Assembly: GCA_033439265.1 (NCBI GenBank)
Contig: JAVTVX010000008.1
Coordinates: 3,100,001 to 3,164,000 of the forward strand
Length of the DNA: 64,000 nt
Reading direction: 5' to 3'
Source: Dillenia suffruticosa
Taxonomy: Eukaryota > Streptophyta > Magnoliopsida > Dilleniales > Dilleniaceae
A program made the translations under genes and the position numbers. This document shows, piece by piece, positions 38,340 through 49,016 of the stretch. The notes under the pieces were generated by a model. The model was not told the origin of the DNA. It searched no databases and saw only the letters and a program-made list of their open reading frames with translations. Within the stretch, counting starts at the first letter, position 1. The number at the start of each line of letters is the position of its first letter.

Positions 38340-38620
38340 ACCCTGAAAGTCCCTTGGGAATAACTTAAGTAGTAAAGTCTTCTCACTTCTATCATCTTTT
38401 TTCCGATTCGATTCCGTTTAGTTGTATCTTATTGTAAAAAAAGAATAATGGATAGAAATCTTTTAGGTTATCAATGACTTGTGGATTTAGTGACAAAACA
38501 CTATACTCTGTTAATTAAAATCTTGAATTTAAATTTTAGAAATAAAAAAAATAGATATCGAAAGAGCCATTCCTTAACTTGATTCTCATGACCGATTGAA
38601 ATCAATTAGTTTGGCTTTTT
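38340..38620 (+). mobile_element. Two degraded SINE-like copies
   Basis: About 38345-38445 has AACTTAAGTAGTAAAG (A-box-like) and CCGATTCGATTCCG (B-box-like) with an A-rich end. About 38490-38620 has GGATTTAGTGACAAAACACT with ATCTTGAATTTAAAT, like the family 2 element at 36645. No target-site duplications found, so boundaries are rough. Confidence 0.4.
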
Positions 38621-38659
38621 GGATATCCGTGATCAGCTTAAAAAAAATGGCCTTTTCGG

Positions 38660-39012
38660 TTCACGTTGGGCCCCAAAATTTAATAGCCCAAACGGTACTT
38701 CCCTACTTCCAATTCATTTCTAGTTTCAGCCCAATAAGACATTTCAGCACGTCTCTCCCTCGGGTTGGGAGGAAGAGTGAGGGAGAAACTTTCCTGGGCC
38801 CAGTTAACTCCCAGCCCAGCCTAGCCCAGCCTTGAACTTCCAGCCCAATGTCGACCATAACAACTGCTTGTGGTATTTTCGTAATTAAACCGCTCAACCA
38901 ATCCCCCTCTATCTTCCCCTCCAAAAACCCTAACACATATAATCCTTCTCATACCCCGTTTCCGCCTCTCTCCTTCTCTCTCTCTTCGTGTCTAGGATTA
39001 GGATTAGGGTTC
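38660..39012 (+). promoter_or_regulatory. Ribosomal-protein promoter: site II elements and telo-boxes
   Basis: Upstream of RPS16 are several GGGCC/GCCCA site II-type elements (TTGGGCCCC at 38666, TGGGCCCAG near 38804, and AGCCCA at 38813, 38823 and about 38840). There is a telo-box AAACCCTAA at 38925-38933 and a second, reversed one (ATTAGGGTT) at about 39003-39011, close to a CT-rich leader (38955-38985). Site II plus telo-box is the known signature of plant ribosomal-protein promoters bound by TCP and telo-box factors. Confidence 0.8.
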
Positions 39013-39026
39013 TCCGTCTGCCAAAA

Positions 39027-39458
39027 ATGTCAGCCATCGAGTCCGTCCAGTGCTTCGGGCGGAAGAAGACCGCCGTCGCCGTCACACACTGCAAGCGGGG
39101 CCGCGGACTGATCAAGATTAATGGCCAGCCAATCGAGATCATCCAGCCGGAAATCCTCTACTTCAAGGCCGTCGAGCCGATTCTCCTCCTCGGCCGCTCC
39201 CGCTTCGCCGGCGTCGACATGAGAATCCGTGTCAAGGGCGGCGGTAAAACCTCCCAGATCTACGCCATTCGTCAGTCGATCGCCAAAGCTCTTGTCGCCT
39301 TCTACCAGAAGTACGTGGATGAGCAGTCGAAGAAGGAGATCAAGGACATTTTGGTCAGGTACGATAGGACTCTGCTTGTTGCTGACCCGAGACGCTGTGA
39401 GCCGAAGAAGTTTGGAGGTCGTGGTGCACGTGCCAGGTTCCAGAAGAGTTATCGTTGA
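39027..39458 (+). CDS. RPS16: 40S ribosomal protein S16 (uS9)
   Basis: Complete intronless gene of 143 residues, the usual length for plant RPS16. uS9 sits in the head of the small subunit, and its C-terminal tail reaches the P-site tRNA. The conserved sequence runs [51 protein letters not shown], and ends in [18 protein letters not shown] with the basic tail. Start ATG 39027 (CCAAAAATGTC context) gives the normal N terminus [10 protein letters not shown] content is clearly higher than in the surrounding DNA, as expected of a highly expressed housekeeping gene. Shifted frames on both strands are shadows. Confidence 0.98.
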   Translation: MSAIESVQCFGRKKTAVAVTHCKRGRGLIKINGQPIEIIQPEILYFKAVEPILLLGRSRFAGVDMRIRVKGGGKTSQIYAIRQSIAKALVAFYQKYVDEQSKKEIKDILVRYDRTLLVADPRRCEPKKFGGRGARARFQKSYR

Positions 39459-42400
39459 AAAGTTTCTGGAGAAGCTCGAGCGGTTTTGGTTGAGGGTATT
39501 GTCGTCTTTTATGCAATTTCGAATGATATTATGAAGAACTTGATTTTTGCAGCCTTTTGTTCTGGTCGATGATTACTAAGTTTTGTGTCGTTTATGGATT
39601 AAGGATTTGGTATTTAGATTTTCGAGTTAATAGAATATGACTGCTTTACTTCATTTTCCCTCTTTTTTCTTTTGGCTTTTGCCTCTGTTTGATTTTATAT
39701 TTTTAATGTTATTATGTCTCTGGATATCATGTTGGGTGTTCCATTTCCAATATGCTGTGTGCTTCAGTAGTTTGGTTTAAAAATGCGATTACTTATATGA
39801 TTGTTTAATTTGAGCTTTTGGGCATGTTATTATTTTTGAGCCTTCCTCCTGAAACCTTTTTGTAAAAAAATTTTACATATGTAATTTCAGAAGTATAACC
39901 CTAAATGTTGTTTGCCCCGTTAAAAGTATGACCCAGTTTCCCCTTAACTTATAAACCCAATTGCATTTTATGGTTAGCGCCCTTATATAAATTTGTGGCT
40001 CCGCCCTGATTATTATATTCTTTTGTAACTTGATTATGATGGTAGGAGGTATGTTTAAATCAATCACTGGTTTAGTTCATTTCTTTGTTTATGGTGTTCT
40101 TGGTTTGAAGGTGGGATTTTTTTTAAATGCTTGATATTTTGAGTTTGGGGGGTATGTTTAATCTGGGGTGGCGTGTTTGTGTACCGTTTTTTATTATTAT
40201 TATTAGTGTTTATGTAAGTTTTTGTTGATCTATGTTCCATGGACTATGGTACAGGTACCAGGTTTGGGTACATGATGGTCAATGCTTACATGTTTCATTT
40301 TGACAAAATTTCTATGAAAGTGTGTCCAACACCCATACCTGTACCCCTGTTGTGTTTGGCCTCCGTGGCAATGGCTAGTGAAGGTGAAGAGTCCATGTAA
40401 TGTAATTAGTTGGTGGTGACTGATTTTTGTAGGAGGTTTGATTTTGTTATGGCTGATAGTTGAATTTCTGTTCTTTTGTTGGATTTAGGTTTGGAGTTAG
40501 ATTTTTGGTTTAGCAAAGTAAAAACTTTTGGCTTTGTTTTGCGGTTTTTTTTTTTACCTTCTCCCTTTGTAATTGGAGATGTCTAATGAACTGTGTATCC
40601 TGAGTGTATGGGTGGTTGCAATTTGGCTTGTGGTGAAGAAGTTCACTTCCAGTTTTCTTTTTGCTTAGGTTAGTGGAAGATGTAATAGAAGCTTAGCGAT
40701 GGATTTTGGTCTTATAGACTACTTTGTTAGGGTTCATAACAGTCCTTTTCTTTTTTCTCCTTGGTATAGATTTAGGAACATATCATTTTTTGAGGCTGTA
40801 TATTGCTTTCCAAGGTTATTTGTTCATTTTGGTTTTATTTGGCTGAAAGTGATGCTTCTGCTTTATGGGACTGCTTGTTCGGGCTGGTCGGTATTGTAGG
40901 CATAATTTGTGAGGCATTGGTTTTTTTCATCATTTTGATACTTTGAAAAGGTGCTACATTTTGCCTCAATGTTTTGGGATTTATTACAAGATACCTTTTC
41001 ACTTATCAACATTTGCTTTTGACCACTATAGCGGTTGCCAAAAGCCCTGAATTGCCCAAAACATTGTGATTAATAATAAAATAAAGCATAGTTTCAGAAT
41101 TTTCTTTATGCATTTTCTTTTCAAAGAGTGTAAGGCTTGTTGTCTCTTTTGAACCTAAACCTCACCTTCTAAACTTTGTGAAATGCCTTCTTTACCTTGT
41201 CTTATGATGAGTTATTTGGTATTCTCATTTGTGACTGTAGGCTATGTAAACCTTGGTTTTAACATGAACTAGTGGCGGTGAATCTTCTACTTGGAGTGAG
41301 TATGCAATATTCACTGAAAGTTCATTTCACTTATTTCTAATTTCTGGTCTTTGGCTTTTAAGAATCTTGGATGTGGTCTCATTGTTCTTTAACTCGAATG
41401 ACATGTTAGCAAGCTTGTTATTTAGATCTTTGCAGGAGCAAGCTTCCTTGCTTCCATCATGAAAACCATATTTTAGGGTCGATATTATTAGGATTCTCCA
41501 TGTGATAAACATGTAAAATTTGTGTGATAGTTTGTGCCCTGGCATGGATGATGCTCTTGTTGAGCATCCTAGGATACGCATGCTCTTGATTGCTTTTTGA
41601 ACATGATGTGGTGTGCTGATCATTTTCTCCATTGTTATTGCGTGAGAAAACTTAGCCTTGGCATTGGATACTCCCATGAGAGTCAGTTTATCCGACAGGT
41701 AAATGGGGCTTGTTAGATCTTGTTGTTAGGATACCTTCTTTTGATCACAGAGGCATTTTATGATTTCTTACTTTGCATTTCAACACCGAGTTGCAGAAAT
41801 GAGAAAATCTTCTGGGAACAATGTAGTGTGTGTGGTGCTTATTTGGGTCGTCATCTCTTCTCTAATTAGTGTTTGCCTGTCAAATTTTTTACATAGAAAG
41901 GTACCTCTTCTTCTCCTCCTCCGTCTTATTACTTAGTTGTATCAATTTTTAGATTGTTAAGATTTTTAAAATATTTTATTGGGAATCGATTCGTGTATTG
42001 TGGAGTTTAATTTAGGACCGAGTTCTTTCAATGTAATTTATTTTTAATTTTTAAGTTTCGAACTCAGATTTGGTTAAAAGATTTATTACATTTACTCACT
42101 CGGTCAATTGTTGGTGTCATTTCCATAATTAAATTAAACTAAATGCATATATCACTTTCATGGATCATTCGTAAGCACAGAAATTTGTCCAAGAGAAATT
42201 TTGACTTAAAAACCTAGAAAGAGAACTTAGAGAGATTTTTATCTTGAGTGGTGATCCTAATATGGAGAATAGTCTTGACATGGAGAAAAACCTTAAAAGG
42301 GGTAGGGTGTTTGGTCAAAATTTTAACCTTGTTCTACTCATCATTATTTTGTTTTATTTGATTTATAAACTTTTTTACCAAATAAAAAATATTTAAATAG

Positions 42401-42620
42401 TTTTAAAAATATGAGTAAAATAATTCTAATTCTTATATCAATAATTTTTTAAATTAAAAATTCATCTCATTCTAACTTAATTTAATATCAACTTTACAAA
42501 TGCCAACATCGATCGGAGGACATGGACCACCTCCTGAGCCATGCAAGATGGTTACTCCACCCACATCTCTTTAGCTTCTTTGTCTCGTCGTTCAATCAAG
42601 GGTATTATAAGGGATATGTA
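39459..42620. other. RPS16 3' UTR and intergenic DNA; no gene identified
   Basis: The first 200 bases are likely RPS16 3' UTR. The stretch 39.9-41.9 kb is less AT-rich and T-rich on this strand. A 116-codon frame at 41327-41677 (-) and a 66-codon frame at 40699-40899 (+) match nothing I know. A transcribed non-coding region is possible. Confidence 0.35.
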
Positions 42621-42629
42621 AAGCCTCGA

Positions 42630-42835
42630 TATTTTACCAAAGATAAGTTAGTCTAGTAAGATGTGATATTATATTTCTTAATCAAAATTTCAGATTTAAC
42701 TCTCGATTTGGGTATGAAACAGTTTACGTTGAGAATATATTCTTTTAAATGAGTCACTGTAAATCTTAAACTGGATTAGTCAAAATATGATTCCGGATAT
42801 CCGTTGATATAGTATCAAAAACAAAAAGTCTCAAT
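42630..42835 (+). mobile_element. Degraded SINE-like element
   Basis: Has TTAGTCTAGTAAGATGTGAT near its head, a middle with ATTTCAGATTTAACTC, and a tail AACTGGATTAGTCAAAATATG with TCCGGATATCCGTTGATA. The tail closely follows that of the family 1 SINEs (GATTAGTCAGAGTAAAGTT...GGATACTCGACAGTAG). A-rich end; no clear target-site duplications. Confidence 0.5.
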
Positions 42836-45800
42836 TTTCAATTTTTTAATGGGGTTGAGTAATATTAAATAATGCAGATCATCGTTTTTTTTTTCTTTAA
42901 AATTTTTATTTTGTTTTTCTCGTCGGCATTTCTTTGGCTATTCTTCACGGGGCCGAAAGTAATATTGAACAAAATTAAACATCATTTTTTTTTCTTTTAC
43001 ATTTTATTTTGTTTTTCACAGTGAGGACTTCTTTGGCTAATCATCAAAATTTTGTCCAACTCAAACTCAAGTTCTCGCTCTTTATATTATAAATCCTGGA
43101 CTTTTAATTCTTTGAATCCGAAAATTTTGATCATGGTCTGCATAATAGGTTACCCAAAACCACCCTTATTTTCGTCAAATATACGAAGAAAATGATGACG
43201 ATGATAATTGCAATATTATGTGAGTGAATTTTTCTAATATCTATTTTTTTCGAATATAAAACTCAGATCTAAAACTTTATTTAAAAAAATATTAATATTT
43301 AATCACTAAACTAACTTGTGTCGATAAAATTTCTTCGTTATATATATCCTAAATAACAAACTTTCTAATATCCATCAACGAATATAAAGATGTCATTATA
43401 GTAGTAAATCTGGGTATCATTGCAGTATCCTGTTCTCGTCTACCGGACCCCAGGTTGCATCGAAAGGCTACCTTCAAAGAAGTTTGACTCTAGTACTTCC
43501 ATTTGTCATTTTTATGACACTCATAGATGTTTTACATCACCATCAATGTTGAAGTTTCAGCGTCTCACTCTCGATCCCGGTATATAATTTCCACATCAGA
43601 AATTCTTTAATCACACTCTTTAACACAAATTATGTCATGTTGGTGTTGTCTGTGTCATCTAGACACAACACCCAACCTTACTTCTATGCGTGGTTATGTC
43701 CTGTAATGTATCATGCATGTATCCTGTCCCTGTCCCTGTCCCTGTCCATACTAAAGTAGCATCCAAGTCGAAGTAAAAAGGCAGAAGCTGTTAGCAAGAT
43801 AAGAATCAGGAAGAACAATAGAGCAAATTCAATACCAATTCTTGAGGCCTCCTTCTGATTTTCTTCTCTTTCTTTCAAACAGCAATAGCAGTGCCTTCTT
43901 TAGATATTACTTACAAAGAAAATGATCAAGAAAACGAGGACAGCAAAATATACCCTGCCCAACATTTCACATTTTTTGAAACACTGCCAAGATAGTCTTT
44001 TACGCCTCTTCCTTGGTGCCTTCAACTTAGAGTTCTACCATGGTCTCAACCCTGCCTCAACTCCAGACAGAGAGGGAAGAGAGACAACACCATCTTTCAA
44101 TTAAAAGAAAAGCCAGTACAAGCAATAACAGTTACCATAGCCAGGTCATGTTTCCCTAAACTTACTCGGGGCCTACTTCCTCCCATCCATAATAATGCAC
44201 AGGTATAGCTGAGAAAGCTCAAGCATTTTTACATGGATTTGAGTCCAGCTCCATGTGAAAGAAGAAGCTAATCATGCACTATTTTGACTTTTGAGAACGA
44301 CCTAGTACACCTTTAATAGAGGAACTTATTAAACTCCTTAGGACTCGAACATTTGAGCACAGTAAGGTACATTGATTAATGAGAAATATAACTGCCTGCC
44401 TACTGTGTTATTCCTTTCACCGTCTTCATTCGCCGATACCGAAGTTAATGTCTTTCAGGTAAACCAAACTTCGCTAAAAAAATTTGAGCCTCACAATCAA
44501 TAATAGTGAACCAACTCTAGTGTCAACTCATGCCTAAGTCCTCGTTCTAATTTTGTGTTCATATCAGACATCCCCCACGGAATCCTACATTCTTAACCAG
44601 CCCATAGAACAAAATCAAATTTTAACACATATCCAAGAAATCAAGAACGAAGATGATTTGAGGGGTCATTCTTAATACCTCATATCTTCATTGGCAAAAC
44701 CAGTCTCAAGGCCTATTCTGCTTCCCAATAATTCTAACCTATGAAGCATGGACACGGACATAGGATAGAGGACACCTAGACACCATACAACACACAACAA
44801 CATGACAATATTATAAGGATTTTGTACTTTTTTAGATTAGAAAGTGTTGTAAAAGGAAATGTTTGATACTAACACGACTCAAACATACTAATTTCTGAGA
44901 GTGTTTGTCGAATATACTTCTCTATAATATGCATTAAATAATTGAATCCTACTCCACACCGACTCCAACACCCTACCTCAAGGTTTGTATAAAACAAGAA
45001 GCTCATCCTACATTATCATGAAGCACCATGCAAGCTGTAGCCTGTTGTATTCCTATTCTTTCATCAACATTTAGCTCAAACATGACACTACCAGTACAAT
45101 GGCCCCAACGTAATTTGTAATTGTTGTGAATTCTGCACCTCCATGTAGCATGCCTGGGTCTAGATAAATGATCTTCCTAAAACTTTGCAAACCCCAAGAA
45201 ACACAAGCAAATCCTTGGGTTTGAGACAACTTAAAAGAAAAGGAAACAGTTCACACAAAAATTTGTCAATGGGTCCAGAAGTTTGGTATATAATCAAGCC
45301 CGTCCCTGTCACAAACCTTTTGTTATCCTAAGATGACAATGAAACAAAGTTGATGACGTTGAACAAGATCAGCCCAACTAGATTTTCTATTCTATCTCTT
45401 GTCACATCATCAAACTTCGTACTGGAACTTGTGCCACGCACATAACGTATGCTATTGTGTAACTATATGGGCGGTACTTAGATAGAAATAGAGGCTGTTC
45501 CTAGAGAAAAAGGACGATAGCTCTCTTTATTATCCAACCCATGACCTTATGAATAGAAGGTTGATCTCTTCTTCACTTGAATAACCACCGGTCTTTTTAT
45601 TTAGCATGCAGCTGGATTTGGGATTAATTCTCCATTTTGAAAACTAGTTTGCCCATCCTATTTATATGCCATTTTATTTACCTAAAGTAATCCAAACAAT
45701 TAGATCTTTCTCATCCTTGCTAATAGGATAATACATGGTAAAAACACCCTCGACACTTGATTAGGCGCCATAAGCATGCGCATACACAAGGGAAAGGCGT

Positions 45801-46900
45801 AATGAAGCAAAGGTATGACGAAGGCACTTAAGGATGGAATGTGGCAAATGTGGACTAGTTTTGCATGACACTTGTGAGTCCTAAGGCCTTGAGTAAGCCA
45901 GACGTTGAATCAAGGCTGGATGGTGGCCTAAGAATGCACGGAATGTATTGGTAAGTGTTGCTCACGCGTACGCACATGATTTGGTTGACAATTATGACAA
46001 CTGACAAGCAACAGGCATCAAATTGAAGAACACAAACTTTTGATCCATGAGATGGGTAAACTCTGGAGTTAATGCCTTGAACTTGTTGGATCCATTTTTA
46101 CAGTTTACATCCACCATTGTCCTTAGCATTTATACAGTCTCAGATACCCCATGAGCGGATCAGTCATCACATGTCACCCTGCAAAGATAGCCTTCGACAA
46201 ACGAAGCTAAAGGTAGAATAAGGCAACACATACATACACAAAAGCACACGTATATATAACAAACAAAAGTTACTCTTACCCGGGACAACCCACCCTCCGG
46301 GCCTGGCTATTTTAAACGTCCCCATTTATAGCTTTTTTTTTTTATTCTTTTATCTTTTTTCTTAACTACTAAGTTTGGTCTTTGCTATTTTGAAACCAGA
46401 AATTATTTGAAGTATTATATGAATAAAAAGATGCATTGTATAAAAGAGGATTTTAAAAATATAGATTGCAGAAAAATATATTGGAGTCATGAATATAATG
46501 GTTATATTGTTAGTTATTGGGTAGTTTTCTTTTTCGCAAGAATTTAAAATAAATAAATAAATAATTTATATTAGCAAGAATATGATTCAACTAAGGCCTT
46601 GGCAATTCTAAGTGGGATCCATTGCTTAACCTCTATACTCAGCCTTATTGAGTAGTACCTAATCTTGAAATTCAAATCATGCATAGCCTACATCTTCGAA
46701 GCATAGTTCTAGCTGGCCTTGATGAGAGAGGCTGACTCAATACCTATTGACACAATGACAGTACCTATTGACACTATGATTTTCAATAAAAAAAAAAAAA
46801 AACTGAGAAAGAGGCGTTGCCAAAGAAGGCATCAAAGGTCCCTGACCTACGCGCCATGAGCTCTAGGTCTTGGAAAGCCTAGCATACCTTGAGAGCCCAG
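42836..46900. other. Intergenic repeat-rich DNA; no gene identified
   Basis: Contains a small tandem (CCTGTC)n at about 43726-43748 beside a short hairpin (43642-43676), GACAC-rich pieces at 43.6 and 44.75 kb that look like one degraded dispersed repeat, and at 45.72-46.0 kb a block that may be an old retroelement remnant. On the minus strand at 43880-44100 a frame encodes a basic stretch followed by a hydrophobic segment, but it is interrupted and matches no family I know. Confidence 0.35.
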
Positions 46901-46906
46901 AACTAA

Positions 46907-46926
46907 CCGTTGGACCGGTCCAACGG
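46907..46926. repeat. Perfect 20-bp palindrome
   Basis: CCGTTGGACCGGTCCAACGG is its own reverse complement over all 20 bases. Each half carries a CCGTTG-type MYB core (CNGTTR). Whether it is a binding site or chance is unknown. Confidence 0.9.
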
Positions 46927-47059
46927 AAAGCATTACCAAGAATGAAAAATTTTCTGGACTAGAAAACTGGGAAGGGGCCGTTCGAACGCAGTCCCCACTA
47001 CCACAGATATTATGACGTACACTCTTCCACTTTGGAAAGATGTTAGACTGATACCCATT

Positions 47060-49016
47060 CAAAGTGTAATAAACGTCACCAATCTAGGCCATGAATCTTC
47101 TTGATCACCCATTGACCCCATCCAGGTAAGTATGTTGCACTTAGCCCTTTCCTCTTATTTTATAGCTCTATCTCACCATGTGGGATTAAAATATCAAACA
47201 TATTCAACACCACACATCTCTCCTCTTGCTTCTCTCTTGGCTACCCCGTCTTCAACACCATCACCAAATTCAATTTTCAACTCTCTCTCTCTCAATTCAA
47301 GATAGCAATGTGATTCTTCAAGATCAAGAGCAGGATTAAACGAAAATAAAGTAGCTAAGAAATTAAAGTCCACTACTATGAAATCTCAAATAGCGATTTT
47401 ATCCGATTAACATTCTACTAAAACCTACACAAGTATTATGAAAATTGCAAATTAAAATTTGAAGATAATTGTAAATTAAAATTTTAATTCAATTCAAATA
47501 GAATTTAATCAGAAATGATTATCAACACCTTTATCCAAAAAATAATAAAAAATTTTCATCATCATTTTTTTTGAAAGCTCTACATGTTTATGTAATCTCT
47601 AACTAGATTTTATTGTTTTTGTCGTCGGTTGAAGAAAAAGTGGGTAAATTAAAAATTAATTTAATTTTAAAAATATTTAATTTTTCATTTTTATGTTTAT
47701 AATAATAAACTTTTTATACATAACTAATCTATCGTAATAATTTAATAAAAAAATAATTTTTTTAGATTTTATATTTTTATATTATTTTTCATGTTGAAAT
47801 TTCCAAAAAAATTTAATGGGCGTAGAACTGGGTTGGTGGTAATAAATGGTATGGTAAGATTTTCCATGGCCCATTGGCCGTCTGTTTTGGCTTTACCATT
47901 TACCGAGGCGACTGTGTCTTCAAAAGTCCTTTGAATTAAACTTTTTACTATAATTTACCGCTTCTACACATGGATGGCAGTTGTATCACTGACTGAATGG
48001 GTCTTCCAACAAAACCCTTTTTCAAGCATGCGCACCAACCAGAGGAAAGGTTCTAATGTCACCCAACTTTCAATTGTATTTTATGGTAGGAGGGTGTCGC
48101 AGCACGATGGTGAAGTTCATTCATTTTTAGTTGAAAATTTAAGCTCGATTTAGAGAAACAGCCTTTATGTGCCTATTGCCCCTCTAATTTCTGATGAGTT
48201 GTTTTGAACGGTGGATGTTAGAGTAGAAACATGTTGTGTGGATATCAAAACATATGCTTGTAGATAATCGGACGAAAAGAAGGTTAAGTCTCTTCAAATT
48301 TTGAAAATATAAAGAATTATGTAGAGAGATTTTTCCCCTATATAGTCTGATAGTAGCTCAAATAAGGTGGATTAGTCGAAAATATGACTCCAAATAACAA
48401 TCGATCAAAATAAATATATATATATATATACTTGTGATAATATAAAATCTTTTGAGAAATGGATGTTAGAGCATTCATCGTATGATGGAATTATGCTGCA
48501 GGTGGTCAAGATAGATCAAACTATTGTCCCTCAAGGACGTGCCACAGTCCTATTTTCACTGATTTTTTAGTGCATACTAATGGCGAAGGATCTTGATTTT
48601 ACCACCGACTCTTATCCAACAGGGTGGTAAGGCACTTGATCTCCCGGTTGAAAAAACTGTATTCATTTTATCTCATTGGCATGAGATGAGATAAATCTTT
48701 TTGTAGACTGATCGGGCCAAGACTTCCTCTCCTTGGAGTCCAATGCAATCTAGTGTCGCGATCTGTAGTAAAAATGGCCATCTGTAAAAAGAGAATCCCT
48801 ACAACTACCCCATATGTCTACGGGTGAGGTATTTTATGAGCCGGATTAGTGGGTTGACAATTGATGCATTTATGAGGTAGCATGCCCTGTCTTTAAGAAT
48901 ATAAGGAAGCCAATTTAATTGGCTATTGCCTAAGCATTACAAACCACCCTTTCTAGAAAGAACTTGGGAACATATACAAAGTGCTTAGCGTTCATCTCTC
49001 CAGAACTCTTTCAATA
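47060..49016. other. Intergenic upstream of the WSD cluster
   Basis: Mostly AT-rich. A SINE-like tail lies at about 48255-48420 (GGTGGATTAGTCGAAAATATG, AACAATCGATC) followed by (AT)n. A second SINE-like block at about 48590-48790 begins GGTGGTAAGGCACTTGATC. The last 150 bases before 49017 should hold the WSD promoter (AATATAAGGAAG at about 48898) and leader. Confidence 0.4.

Noticed and set aside
38848-39534. Other open frames on both strands over RPS16
   Set aside because: GC-rich codons of RPS16 keep shifted frames open; the S16 frame explains the locus fully.
41327-41677. 116-codon minus-strand frame
   Set aside because: No recognisable motif, no splice context and ordinary composition; not enough to call a gene.
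45720-46010. Retroelement LTR
   Set aside because: Some phrases resemble plant LTRs, but no ends, target duplications or protein domains could be seen, so it was not called as an element.
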